57,261 nucleotides of DNA from Mycolicibacterium peregrinum (GCF_001665625.1 NZ_LZSY01000177.1:1-57261); one strand, 5' to 3'. Counted from the first letter of the stretch, positions 30,667 to 39,412 are shown. Made by a program: numbers and translations. Notes: generated by a model not told the origin, from the sequence alone.

Positions 30667-31116
30667 ATGACCACGGACTTCGACCGCATCGAGCGCGAGA
30701 TCGCCATCGACGCACCGGCGCAACGCGTCTGGGACCTGGTGAGCGAACCCGGTTGGTACATCAACGAAGAGCGGATCACCGAACATCAGATCGATCGTGA
30801 CGGCGACGTCGCGATCGTCACCGACCCCACGCACGGGAAGTTCGCGTTGCGAACCGTCACACTCGATGAGCCGCGCTATGCAGCCTTCCGGTGGCACATC
30901 GACGCCGATGACCTCGACAGCTCATCCACCCTCGTCGAATTCTGGATCACCCCGGCGCCATCGGGCGTGGTGCTCCGGGTTGTCGAGAGTGGGTTCGCCT
31001 CGCTCGACGAGCCCGAGGCTGACCGCCGCTCCCGGTTCGACGACCACAGCGGCGGCTGGCCGCTTGAGCTCGCCCTCGCCCAGAAGTACCTGGTGGGGGC
31101 CGCCGCCGATGCCTGA
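30667..31116 (+). CDS. SRPBCC (AHSA1-like) protein
   Basis: A 149-residue START/Bet v 1-type fold: EREIAIDAPAQRVWDLVSEPGWY at the N-terminus and a C-terminal helix GGWPLELALAQKYL, typical of the AHSA1 branch of SRPBCC domains. Such proteins bind hydrophobic ligands and often pair with ArsR-type regulators, as here. Ligand unknown. ATG 30667 has GAGAGGAAC upstream. Its 3' end overlaps the ArsR gene by 8 bp. Confidence 0.85.
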   Translation: MTTDFDRIEREIAIDAPAQRVWDLVSEPGWYINEERITEHQIDRDGDVAIVTDPTHGKFALRTVTLDEPRYAAFRWHIDADDLDSSSTLVEFWITPAPSGVVLRVVESGFASLDEPEADRRSRFDDHSGGWPLELALAQKYLVGAAADA

Positions 31117-31438
31117 GAACGCCTCGCCGGTCGAGGTTTTCGCTGCGCTTGCCGATGACAGTCGGTGGCAGGTTCTGGTTGCCCTGGGGCGCAGGCCGGC
31201 CTCGGCGTCAGGGCTGGCAGACGAGCTCCCGATCAGTCGCCAGGCCATCGCCAAACACCTGAGAGTGCTCACCGATGTCGGCCTGGTGGTGGCCACCCGG
31301 GTCGGGAGGGAGATCAGGTACGAGACGGTGGGGGCTCGGCTCAGTGAGGTGGCGCGGCGGCTCGACGGCATCGCGGCGGGCTGGGAACGCCGGCTTACCA
31401 GGATCAAAGATGCTGTCGAGCAGGATAATTCAAAGTAG
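31109..31438 (+). CDS. ArsR-type winged-helix regulator
   Basis: A 109-residue protein with an ArsR-like winged helix (VFAALADDSRWQVLVALGRRPASASGLADELPISRQAIAKHLRVL, ~9-53). It lacks the CVC or DxH metal-binding motifs, so it is not a metal sensor and may respond to the ligand of the SRPBCC partner or through protein contact. The start ATG lies 3 bases inside the preceding stop region (8-bp overlap), indicating coupling. The twin TGCAAC palindromes upstream are the likely operators. Confidence 0.88.
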   Translation: MPENASPVEVFAALADDSRWQVLVALGRRPASASGLADELPISRQAIAKHLRVLTDVGLVVATRVGREIRYETVGARLSEVARRLDGIAAGWERRLTRIKDAVEQDNSK

Positions 31439-31462
31439 CTGCCTGGGTCTTCGCGCGAGCGC

Positions 31463-32803
31463 TCATCCCAAGTCCCGCGATAGCAGGTCCGCCGTCGTCT
31501 CCCGGCGCACCTGCACCCGCGCGGCGCCGTCGCGCACCGATACCACCGGAGGGCGCCCGACCATGTTGTAGGTCGAGGCCATGCTGTGCTGGTAGGCGCC
31601 GGTGCAGGCCACGGCCAGCAGGTCGCCGGCATGGATGTCCGCGGGTAGTTCCACATCGCGCGCGATCTCGTCACCGGACTCACAATGGCGGCCCACCACC
31701 GTGGCCACCATCGTCGGTCCCAGCGGATGGCGATTCGCCAGGGCCACAGTGTATTTCGCTCCATACAGGGCGACCCGCGGGTTGTCGCTCATGCCGCCGT
31801 CCACCGCGACGAACGTGCGGCCGCCCGGCTGGGATTTCACCCCGTGTACCCGGTACAGCGTCACGCCCGCTCGCGCACTGATGGCCCGGCCGGGCTCGAC
31901 GACCAGACGTGGCCGCGGAAAGCGTTCGGCCGCGCACGCCGCGGTCAGCTCGTCGTCGACGACGGCGGCGAACGCGCCGATGTCGAGGGCCGCTTCCCCG
32001 CGGACGTACGGAACCCCGTGGCCGCCACCGATGTTGAGCTCCGTCAGCACCAGGCCGTGTTCGGCACGGATGTCTGCCATGGCGCCGATCAGGCGCCGCA
32101 CCGCCACTCCGTAGGGGGTGGGATCGGTGATTTGCGAACCGATATGGCAGTGCAGGCCAACCAGATCGAGGTTCGGGGTGGCCAGAATGCGGGCCGCGGC
32201 GCGGGCAGCCCGGCGGTCGGCCAGAGCGAAGCCGAACTTCTGATCGGTCACACCCGTGGTGACCGCCCGATGCCCGTGGATGTCGATGCCCGGGGTGACC
32301 CGGATCAGTACCGGCTGGGGCCGGCGCACCAATCCGGCCAGGTAGGTGATCTCCATCGGCGAGTCGATCACGATCCGGCCCACCCCGACGTCGATGGCAT
32401 CGCGCAGCTCGTCACACGACTTCGCGTTGCCGTGCATCACGATGCGCGCCGGGTCGACCCCGCCGGCCAGGGCTGTCGCGAGTTCGGCCGCAGAGCAGAC
32501 ATCCACTCCGAGGCCCTCCTCGGCGGCCCAGCGAGCGACGGCCGTGGTCAACAATGACTTGCCGGCGTAGACCACCTCGGTCTGACCGAGGGCGGCGCGG
32601 TAGCGCCGGGCACGGGTGCGGAAATCGGTTTCGTCCAGAACATAGGCCGGGGTGCGGTACTCGTCGGCGATGTCGGCCAGCGCCACCCGGCCCACAGTGA
32701 TCCGACCCAACTCGTCGACACCCGTCGTCAGTGGCCAGATGTTCGGGTCGAGCCGCGGTCGGGTGGTGTCGCGAAGTGAGGGCAGGATGTCCAGCAGGGT
32801 CAT
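31463..32803 (-). CDS. PLP-dependent diaminopimelate decarboxylase-like enzyme (LysA paralogue)
   Basis: A 446-residue fold-type III decarboxylase. The PLP lysine is K82 (VVYAGKSLL); GLHCHIGSQ, the phosphate-binding GGGHG, EPGRAI, the active-site Cys in CESGDEIARD and ACTGAYQHSMASTYN are all present, as in meso-DAP decarboxylases. M. tuberculosis has its essential lysA elsewhere (Rv1293), in a thrA/thrB context; this copy has no lysine or cell-wall genes around it, so it is probably a second enzyme with altered substrate or conditional expression. ATG 32803. Direct repeats CTTGACGT 40-58 bp upstream may be an activator site. Confidence 0.85.
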   Translation of the reverse strand: MTLLDILPSLRDTTRPRLDPNIWPLTTGVDELGRITVGRVALADIADEYRTPAYVLDETDFRTRARRYRAALGQTEVVYAGKSLLTTAVARWAAEEGLGVDVCSAAELATALAGGVDPARIVMHGNAKSCDELRDAIDVGVGRIVIDSPMEITYLAGLVRRPQPVLIRVTPGIDIHGHRAVTTGVTDQKFGFALADRRAARAAARILATPNLDLVGLHCHIGSQITDPTPYGVAVRRLIGAMADIRAEHGLVLTELNIGGGHGVPYVRGEAALDIGAFAAVVDDELTAACAAERFPRPRLVVEPGRAISARAGVTLYRVHGVKSQPGGRTFVAVDGGMSDNPRVALYGAKYTVALANRHPLGPTMVATVVGRHCESGDEIARDVELPADIHAGDLLAVACTGAYQHSMASTYNMVGRPPVVSVRDGAARVQVRRETTADLLSRDLG

Positions 32804-32842
32804 GACTCCACCGTGGGCCGTGGCAGCGGAGCTGTCAGCAAG

Positions 32843-32861
32843 CTTGACGTTTCCTTGACGT
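32843..32861 (-). promoter_or_regulatory. direct repeats upstream of the lysA paralogue
   Basis: CTTGACGT occurs at 32843-32850 and 32854-32861, exactly 11 bp apart (one helical turn), with a third near-copy CCTGACGT at 32875-32882. Tandem sites with 11-bp phasing are typical of response-regulator dimers. The regulator is unknown. Confidence 0.4.
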
Positions 32862-32884
32862 CACCGGGGCCGATCCTGACGTGT

Positions 32885-33454
32885 TCAGGCCCTGCCGAAG
32901 GACTTCGTCTCCGTCGCCGTCGCGATGAACCCGTTGCCTTTGACGGGATCGGCCATCCGGCAGGCGAGCAGGATGTCGTCGGTGTGCACGCAGGTGGCGT
33001 TGCCCGCGTCGAAGCGTTGGCCGGCCGGGAGCATCGCGGCTTCGTCCGCGGTGAGGCCGTCGACCGGGCTGAGCGGCTCTGCGGTACGGGTGAAGCTCAT
33101 CGGTATCGCGCCGTTGGTCGTGCCGTAACTGAACAGGTGTGCCAGGTTGGCATCGTTGGGCGCTCCGACGAAGGGGCCACGGCAATCCAGTGCGTACATC
33201 GCGCGGTGCTGGGTGGTCATGCAGGCGAAGCCGTCGGGGGTGCGAAATCCCTGGACCGGAAATCCCTGGCCTTCACGCAGGACATACTGCGTCGGATCGA
33301 CGGCGGGGTAGGCGGCGAAGTCGGGGACGCCGTCCGGTCCGAGGTGCGTCGGTACTGCCTCGTGCGTGGATTCCGACGAGTGCCGGCCGGTCAGCCAGAT
33401 GATCGCGAGCGCCACCGTCAGCACGACCGCGAGCGCCGCCGCCCACCGCTTCAT
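32885..33454 (-). CDS. membrane-anchored/secreted protein, unknown
   Basis: A 189-residue protein with an N-terminal hydrophobic helix (residues ~5-24, AALAVVLTVALAIIWL) that is either an anchor or an uncleaved signal. The external domain has paired Cys in FACMTTQ, ALDCRGPF, TCVHTD and LACRM, consistent with two disulfides. It resembles uncharacterised exported proteins widespread in mycobacteria. ATG 33454 places the helix correctly; the longer frame upstream overlaps mfd. No function inferred. Confidence 0.7.
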   Translation of the reverse strand: MKRWAAALAVVLTVALAIIWLTGRHSSESTHEAVPTHLGPDGVPDFAAYPAVDPTQYVLREGQGFPVQGFRTPDGFACMTTQHRAMYALDCRGPFVGAPNDANLAHLFSYGTTNGAIPMSFTRTAEPLSPVDGLTADEAAMLPAGQRFDAGNATCVHTDDILLACRMADPVKGNGFIATATETKSFGRA

Positions 33455-33506
33455 CGGTCCATGATCTCCCCGGACAGAGCGGGGCGGAGCCGAATTCCCG
33501 GCCCCG

Positions 33507-33512
33507 TAGAAT
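33507..33512 (+). promoter_or_regulatory. -10 box of mfd
   Basis: TAGAAT; predicted start 33519, three bases before the mfd ATG at 33522, so nearly leaderless. Confidence 0.6.
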
Positions 33513-33521
33513 GGCGCCATC

Positions 33522-36500
33522 ATGACCGCACCGGGGCACAACCATGTCCAGACCCCGATCGCGGGTCTCGTCGAGCTGGCATTAACCGATCCGTCTCTGC
33601 AGGACGTCCTTCGCCGCGCCGCCGACCGGCCCGCTGATCTCGCGCTCGTCGGGCCGGCCAGCGCCCGCGTGCTGGTGGCTGCCGGGCTGGCCCAGCAGGG
33701 CCCGTTGCTGGTGGTGGCTGCCACTGGGCGCGAGGCCGACGATCTGACCGCCGAGTTGCGAGGCGTCGTCGGCGATGCCGTCGCACTGTTCCCCTCCTGG
33801 GAGACGCTGCCGCACGAGCGGTTGTCCCCGGGGGTCGAGACCGTCGCTGCCCGATTGTTGCTGCTGCGCCGGTTGGCTCATCCCGAGGACGAGACGCTGG
33901 GGCCGCCGCTGCGGGTGGTGGTCACCACCACGCGTTCGCTGCTGCAGCCGATGGCCCCCGACGTGGTGGATACCGAGCCGGTCACGCTCACCGTCGGTGC
34001 GGAGGCCGAGTTCGAGGCCGTCGTCGCCCGCCTGGTCGACCTGGCCTACACCCGCGTCGACATGGTCGGCAAACGCGGGGAGTTCGCCGTGCGAGGTGGC
34101 ATCCTCGACATCTTCGCGCCCACTGCCGAGCATCCGGTCCGTGTCGAGTTCTGGGGCGACGAGATCTCCGAGATGCGGATGTTCTCGATCGCCGACCAGC
34201 GTTCGATCCCCGAGATCCCGGTGCACAACGTCGTCGCAGTGCCATGCCGCGAACTGCTGATGACGCCGGATGTGCGCCGCCGTGCTGCGGTGCTTTCTCA
34301 AGAACACCCCACGCACGAGAACAGCGTGCCGGGCAGCGTGCCCGACATGCTGGCCAAGCTCGCCGAAGGCATCCCGGTCGACGGGATGGAGGCCCTGCTG
34401 CCGTTGCTGCATCCGGTGCAGCCGACGACGCTGACGCACCACCTCCCCGAGGGTGCCCCGGTGCTGTTGTGCGACCCGGAGAAGGTGCGGACCCGGGCCG
34501 CGGACCTGATCAAGACGGGCCAGGAATTCCTGGAGGCGTCGTGGTCGACGGCTGCCGTCGGCGGGGATGCCCCCATCGACCTCGAGGCGCTGGGTGCGTC
34601 CGGGTTCGTCCCGTTCGAGCAGGCCCGTGAGGATTCCGTGGCCGGCGGTCATCCGTGGTGGACGCTGAGCCAGCTGCCCGACGGCAAGGCCACCGAACTC
34701 GACCTGCGGCCGTCTCCATCGGCCCGCAGCCAGCAGAGCCTTGAAGAGATCTTCGCGATGCTGCGCGCCCACGTGGCCACCGGTGGCTACGCCGCGGTGG
34801 TCACCCCGGGCACAGGTACGGCGCACCGCGTGGTGGAGCAGCTCGGCGATTCCGACACGCCTGCAGGCATGTTGGAACCGGGGACGGCGCCCAAGGCCGG
34901 TGTGGTCGGGGTGCTCAAGGGGCCGTTGCACGACGGTGTGATCCTGCCCGGAGCCAACCTCGTCATCATCACCGAGACCGATCTGACCGGTAATCGGGTG
35001 ACGGCCTCAGAAGGCAAAAAGCTTGCGGCCAAACGACGTAACGTCGTCGATCCGCTGGCGCTGACCGCCGGCGATCTGGTGGTGCACGATCAGCACGGCA
35101 TCGGCAAGTTCGTCGAGATGACCGAGCGGGTGGTCGGCGGAGCGCGTCGTGAGTACCTGGTGCTGGAGTACGCGTCATCCAAACGAGGTGGCGGATCGGA
35201 CCGGCTGTACGTGCCGATGGATTCGCTGGATCAGCTGTCGCGCTACGTCGGCGGTGAAGCGCCGTCGTTGTCGAAGCTCGGCGGCAGCGATTGGGCCAAT
35301 ACGAAAACCAAGGCCCGCAAGGCAGTTCGGGAGATCGCCAGTGAGCTCGTCGCGCTGTACGCCAAGCGGCAGTCCGCGCCCGGGTATGCGTTCGGTCCGG
35401 ACACTCCATGGCAGAACGAGATGGAGGATGCGTTCGGCTTCACCGAGACCATCGACCAGATGACCGCGATCACCGAGGTCAAATCCGATATGGAGAAACC
35501 GGTTCCGATGGACCGGGTGATCTGTGGCGATGTGGGTTACGGCAAGACCGAGATCGCGGTGCGGGCGGCGTTCAAGGCCGTGCAGGACGGCAAGCAGGTC
35601 GCTGTGCTGGTGCCCACGACATTGTTGGCCGATCAGCATCTGCAGACCTTCACCAACCGGATGGCGGGTTTTCCGGTGACGGTCAAGGGATTGTCGCGGT
35701 TCACCGATCCGGCGGAATCGCGGGCCACCATGGAGGGAATGAAGGACGGTTCGGTCGACGTCGTGATCGGCACGCACCGGCTGCTTCAGACCGGGGTGAC
35801 CTGGAAAGACTTGGGCCTCATCATTGTTGACGAGGAACAGCGCTTCGGCGTCGAACACAAAGAGCACATCAAGTCGATGCGTACACACGTCGACGTGCTC
35901 ACGATGAGCGCCACCCCGATCCCACGCACCCTGGAGATGAGCCTGGCCGGCATCCGGGAGATGTCGACAATCCTGACCCCGCCCGAAGAGCGCTATCCGG
36001 TGCTGACCTATGTCGGCCCGCACGACGACAAGCAGGTGGCCGCGGCGCTGCGTCGTGAGCTGCTGCGGGATGGTCAGGCGTTCTACATCCACAACCGGGT
36101 GCGCACCATCGACCAGGCCGCGGCGCGGATTCGTCAGATGGTGCCCGAAGCCAGGGTCGTCGTCGCGCATGGACAGATGAACGAGGAGACCCTGGAGAAG
36201 ACCGTCGAGGGCTTCTGGAACCGCGAGTACGACATTCTGGTCTGCACCACGATCGTCGAGACCGGCCTGGACATTTCCAACGCCAACACGCTGATCGTCG
36301 AACGGGCCGACACCTTCGGGTTGTCACAGCTGCATCAGCTGCGTGGCCGGGTGGGGCGAAGCCGCGAACGCGGATACGCCTACATGCTCTACCCGCCCAA
36401 TTCACCGCTGACCGAGACCGCCTACGACCGGTTGGCCACTATCGCGCAGAACAACGAGCTGGGTGCGGGCATGGCGGTGGCCATGAAGGATCTGGAGATC

Positions 36501-37142
36501 CGCGGCGCGGGCAACGTGCTCGGCGCCGAGCAGTCCGGCCACGTGGCTGGGGTCGGTTTCGATCTGTATGTGCGACTGGTGGGCGAGGCTGTCGAGGCCT
36601 ACCGAGCTGCTGCCGACGGGAAAACCGTTGCCACAGCGGAGGAGCCAAAGGAAGTGCGGGTCGATCTGCCGGTCGATGCTCACCTGCCGCCCGAGTACAT
36701 CGGCAGTGATCGGCTGCGGCTGGAGGGCTACCGGCGGCTCGCGGCGGCGACGGATGAGGACGCGGTGAAGGCCGTGGTCGACGAACTCGTCGACCGTTAC
36801 GGCCCGTTGCCCGAGCCGGTGAAGCGGCTGGTGGCGGTAGCCCGGTTGCGGCTGCTGTGCCGCGAGTACGGCATCACCGAGATCGGTGCGGTGTCGGCAT
36901 CGACGATCAAACTGTCGCCGCTGGTCCTTCCCGATTCCGCGCAGTTGCGGCTCAAGCGGATGTACCCGGGTGCGCACTACCGGGCCACCACCTCGGTGGT
37001 TCAGGTGCCGATCCCGCGTGAGACCGACGGCATCGGCTCCCCGCGAATCCGTGACCTCGACATTGTCCGCATGGTGGCCGGCCTGGTGTTGGTGCTCCAC
37101 GGGCAGACCGAGGGCAGCATCGACATCACCGCGGGCCTGTAA
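33522..37142 (+). CDS. mfd: transcription-repair coupling factor
   Basis: This 1206-residue ATP-dependent translocase displaces stalled RNA polymerase and recruits UvrA. It has UvrB-like N-terminal domains (~1-350), an RNA-polymerase-interacting domain (~520-600, VVHDQHGIGKFVEM), a RecG-like SF2 motor with Walker A GDVGYGKTEIA (~668-678) and Walker B DEEQ (~769), the TRG region (~960-1000) and a C-terminal autoinhibitory domain. It matches Rv1020. An 8-T run follows the stop codon, but I see no stem before it. Confidence 0.97.
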   Translation: MTAPGHNHVQTPIAGLVELALTDPSLQDVLRRAADRPADLALVGPASARVLVAAGLAQQGPLLVVAATGREADDLTAELRGVVGDAVALFPSWETLPHERLSPGVETVAARLLLLRRLAHPEDETLGPPLRVVVTTTRSLLQPMAPDVVDTEPVTLTVGAEAEFEAVVARLVDLAYTRVDMVGKRGEFAVRGGILDIFAPTAEHPVRVEFWGDEISEMRMFSIADQRSIPEIPVHNVVAVPCRELLMTPDVRRRAAVLSQEHPTHENSVPGSVPDMLAKLAEGIPVDGMEALLPLLHPVQPTTLTHHLPEGAPVLLCDPEKVRTRAADLIKTGQEFLEASWSTAAVGGDAPIDLEALGASGFVPFEQAREDSVAGGHPWWTLSQLPDGKATELDLRPSPSARSQQSLEEIFAMLRAHVATGGYAAVVTPGTGTAHRVVEQLGDSDTPAGMLEPGTAPKAGVVGVLKGPLHDGVILPGANLVIITETDLTGNRVTASEGKKLAAKRRNVVDPLALTAGDLVVHDQHGIGKFVEMTERVVGGARREYLVLEYASSKRGGGSDRLYVPMDSLDQLSRYVGGEAPSLSKLGGSDWANTKTKARKAVREIASELVALYAKRQSAPGYAFGPDTPWQNEMEDAFGFTETIDQMTAITEVKSDMEKPVPMDRVICGDVGYGKTEIAVRAAFKAVQDGKQVAVLVPTTLLADQHLQTFTNRMAGFPVTVKGLSRFTDPAESRATMEGMKDGSVDVVIGTHRLLQTGVTWKDLGLIIVDEEQRFGVEHKEHIKSMRTHVDVLTMSATPIPRTLEMSLAGIREMSTILTPPEERYPVLTYVGPHDDKQVAAALRRELLRDGQAFYIHNRVRTIDQAAARIRQMVPEARVVVAHGQMNEETLEKTVEGFWNREYDILVCTTIVETGLDISNANTLIVERADTFGLSQLHQLRGRVGRSRERGYAYMLYPPNSPLTETAYDRLATIAQNNELGAGMAVAMKDLEIRGAGNVLGAEQSGHVAGVGFDLYVRLVGEAVEAYRAAADGKTVATAEEPKEVRVDLPVDAHLPPEYIGSDRLRLEGYRRLAAATDEDAVKAVVDELVDRYGPLPEPVKRLVAVARLRLLCREYGITEIGAVSASTIKLSPLVLPDSAQLRLKRMYPGAHYRATTSVVQVPIPRETDGIGSPRIRDLDIVRMVAGLVLVLHGQTEGSIDITAGL

Positions 37143-37398
37143 TTTTTTTTCTCGCATCTTATTGCCTGGTCGCGGCGCCTTTCTGGCGTCTGCGCCTGAC
37201 CGTATCCGCGAAGCGCTGTTAACGCACCGACACGGGGATCCGACATATATGCGGGGGGTCAAGGTATTGCGTAGTCGTCTGCAGAAGAGGCGGCGAGATC
37301 GTCGGCCATAGGGCGGTCATGCAATTTCCCAAACCGAACATCACGCGATTGACGTCTATTGGCGACAGGTCGCGGTGAGGCAAGGCGAAGGAGTGACC
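37143..37398. other. 256-bp gap between mfd and the repeat protein
   Basis: It begins with a run of Ts (37144-37151). I see no ORF with a convincing start and no clear promoter; a TTGACG at 37349-37354 lacks a -10 at normal spacing. The AAGGAG at 37388-37393 is the ribosome-binding site of the next gene. Confidence 0.5.
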
Positions 37399-38007
37399 AT
37401 GAACTTCAAGAAGTTCGCAGTAACCACAACGATGGCCGGAGCACTGGGATTGGGCGCGTTTGGCCTGAGTACAGGCCTGGCGCAGGCCGTTCCGAACGTG
37501 CCCACGCCGCCTCCGGTTCCCGGTCCGGCGGTGCCCAATGTGGGCACGCCAAATGTGTATGTGCCGGGTGTCAACGTTCCTGATGTGAACGTTCCGAGCG
37601 TTAATGCTCCTGATGTGAACGTTCCGAGCGTCAATGCTCCTGATGTGAATGTTCCCAGCGTGTACGTCCCCGATGTAAATGTGCCGGCTGTGAATGTTCC
37701 TGATGTGAACGTCCCCAGTGTGAATGTTCCTGATGTGAATGTGCCGGCTGTGAATGTTCCCGATGTGAACGTTCCGACCGTCAGGTTTCCCGAGGTAGAT
37801 AATTTCTTCGGGCAGCCGAACGGAAACATCGCGCCGGGTCAGTTGACGAACTCACCGACCATCAACGGCGTTGCGAATCCGTTCTTCGGAATCGCGCCTG
37901 GTCAGCTCAAGACGCTGCCCACGGTGAATGGAGTCGCCAACCCGTTCTACGACCAGACGCCGGGTCACTGGGTGATCCCGGAGGGCCAGTTCCCGCCGGA
38001 GTCGTAA
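37399..38007 (+). CDS. exported VNVPx pentapeptide-repeat protein
   Basis: A 202-residue protein with a signal peptide (MNFKKFAVTTTMAGALGLGA..., cleavage probably after AQA at ~31). After a Pro-rich stretch there are about fifteen consecutive five-residue units, VNVPD alternating with VNVPS/VNVPA (VNAPD and VYVPD variants), ~55-133; then two ~21-residue repeats IAPGQL...PT(I/V)NGVANPF and a final TPGHWVIPEGQFPPES. There is no Cys, no anchor and no known domain. The repeat DNA uses AAT, GAT, GTT and CCT codons far more than neighbouring genes. The ATG at 37399 has AAGGAG at 6-bp spacing. It is inserted between mfd and mazG and ends in a UUCG-loop terminator. Role unknown; a surface or matrix protein is possible. 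Confidence 0.8.
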   Translation: MNFKKFAVTTTMAGALGLGAFGLSTGLAQAVPNVPTPPPVPGPAVPNVGTPNVYVPGVNVPDVNVPSVNAPDVNVPSVNAPDVNVPSVYVPDVNVPAVNVPDVNVPSVNVPDVNVPAVNVPDVNVPTVRFPEVDNFFGQPNGNIAPGQLTNSPTINGVANPFFGIAPGQLKTLPTVNGVANPFYDQTPGHWVIPEGQFPPES

Positions 38008-38024
38008 ACCACGGCCTGTGACAT

Positions 38025-38058
38025 GATGGCCGCCTTGCCTTCGGGCAGGGCGGCCATC
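38025..38058 (+). terminator. intrinsic terminator with UUCG tetraloop
   Basis: A 15-bp stem (38025-38039 with 38044-38058, one G-U pair) capped by TTCG, 17 bp after the repeat-protein stop. Confidence 0.85.
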
Positions 38059-38187
38059 CCGTGTGGCTGCCGCCCGGTGCGGGCGAATCGCCGCGTTGGC
38101 CGTGCTCACGACGTACGTCGAAGTCGGGCACAGTGTTGGTATAACCGAGATCAGCAAATCTCGTCGAAATGGAAGGGGTGGGGCTCG

Positions 38188-39336
38188 ATGACCGTCGTAT
38201 TGGTCGACCCGCGCCGCCCTTCGCTGATCCCTGTCGACGCGATCGATCTGCTCACCGGCGATGTGCAGTACACCGAGGAAATGCCCGTCAAGGTGCCGTG
38301 GTCGCTGCCGGCGGCGCGACCGGCCTATGACGGTGAAGATGCTCCCGTTCTGCTGTCCTCCGACCCGGAGCATCCCGCGGTCAAGGCCCGTTTGGCGGCC
38401 GGGGACCGGTTGATCGCCGCCCCGCGGGCGCAGGCCGGGGAGCGGCTCGTGGACGCCGTGGCGATGATGGACAAGCTGCGTACCGACGGGCCGTGGGAAA
38501 GCGAGCAGACCCACGACTCGTTGCGTCGCTATCTCCTGGAGGAGACTTACGAGCTCTTCGACGCGGTGCGCGGCGGCAACGCCGACGAGCTGCGCGAGGA
38601 ACTCGGCGATGTGCTGCTGCAGGTGTTGTTCCACGCCCGCATCGCCGAGGATGCGCCCGTTCACCCGTTCAACATCGACGATGTCGCCGATTCACTGGTG
38701 CGCAAGCTCGGTAACCGGGTCCCGGCAGTCCTTGCCGGAGAATCGATTTCCCTGGATGAGCAGCTGGCCCAGTGGGAGCAGCGCAAGGCACAGGAACAGA
38801 AGGTGAAAGCCCGCGGGTCGTCGATGGATGACGTGCCCACGGGGCAACCAGCTCTGGCACTGGCGCAGAAAGTGCTGGCCCGGGTAGCCCAGGCTGGGCT
38901 GCCCGGCGACCTGGTGCCGGTTGCGCTGACCTCGGTGGTGGTTTCTGCGGATGCCGATGCCGAGAATGATTTGCGCAGCGCGGTTTTGGAGTTCATGGAC
39001 ACCGTGCGGGTGGTGGAGTCCGATGTCGCGGCGGGTCGCCGTGGCGAGGACGTTCCCGAGGAACTCGACGTGACACCGCTGGGGTCGATCACCGAGGACG
39101 AGTGGCGGACCTACTGGCCGTGGGCGGTTGTCGAGCCTGAGCCCGAGCCCGATGCGGACGGCGAGCTCGGGGACGATGACGAGGATGCCGCTCCAGTCGA
39201 GGACGTCGCGGACACCGAGGAAGCTGACGCCGACGCGGATGATTCGGACTCTGAGGGCGACGCGGCCGACGACGCAGCTGAAGAGGGCGCTTCAGTCTCC
39301 GAGGGCGACGAGACCGACGAGGGCGATCGCCCTTAG
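38188..39336 (+). CDS. mazG: nucleoside triphosphate pyrophosphohydrolase MazG with acidic tail
   Basis: Hydrolyses (d)NTPs to NMP and PPi and helps remove oxidised nucleotides. The 382 residues hold an N-terminal actinobacterial domain (~1-85), a MazG domain (~90-200) with metal-binding EETYELFDAV and EELGDVLLQVLFHA, a second helical part to ~310 and then an ~70-residue tail composed mainly of Asp, Glu and Ala, starting at about VVEPEPEPDAD. As I recall, M. tuberculosis MazG (Rv1021) is 325 residues and has no comparable tail. ATG 38188 is preceded by GGAAGGGG; a -10-like TATAAC is at 38140-38145. Confidence 0.92.
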   Translation: MTVVLVDPRRPSLIPVDAIDLLTGDVQYTEEMPVKVPWSLPAARPAYDGEDAPVLLSSDPEHPAVKARLAAGDRLIAAPRAQAGERLVDAVAMMDKLRTDGPWESEQTHDSLRRYLLEETYELFDAVRGGNADELREELGDVLLQVLFHARIAEDAPVHPFNIDDVADSLVRKLGNRVPAVLAGESISLDEQLAQWEQRKAQEQKVKARGSSMDDVPTGQPALALAQKVLARVAQAGLPGDLVPVALTSVVVSADADAENDLRSAVLEFMDTVRVVESDVAAGRRGEDVPEELDVTPLGSITEDEWRTYWPWAVVEPEPEPDADGELGDDDEDAAPVEDVADTEEADADADDSDSEGDAADDAAEEGASVSEGDETDEGDRP

Positions 39337-39348
39337 CGATTGACGCCG

Positions 39349-39412
39349 CCCGCGTTTGTAACGTCAGGGCGGTTTCCGGCCGGTTTCTCCGCCACCACGT
39401 TACAAACGCGGG
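39349..39412. repeat. inverted repeat with 16-bp perfect arms after mazG
   Basis: CCCGCGTTTGTAACGT (39349-39364) and its exact reverse complement (39397-39412) flank a 32-base loop. It starts 13 bp after the mazG stop; it may terminate mazG, though there is no T-tract. I found no second copy in the window. Confidence 0.65.

Noticed and set aside
33582..34931. 449-codon ORF opposite mfd
   Set aside because: His/Arg/Gln-rich antisense shadow of mfd.
37143..37152. T-run after mfd as an intrinsic terminator
   Set aside because: No stem precedes it that I can fold.
37560..37790. CRISPR array in the repeat-rich stretch
   Set aside because: The repeats are in-frame coding pentapeptide units with no unique spacers and no cas genes.
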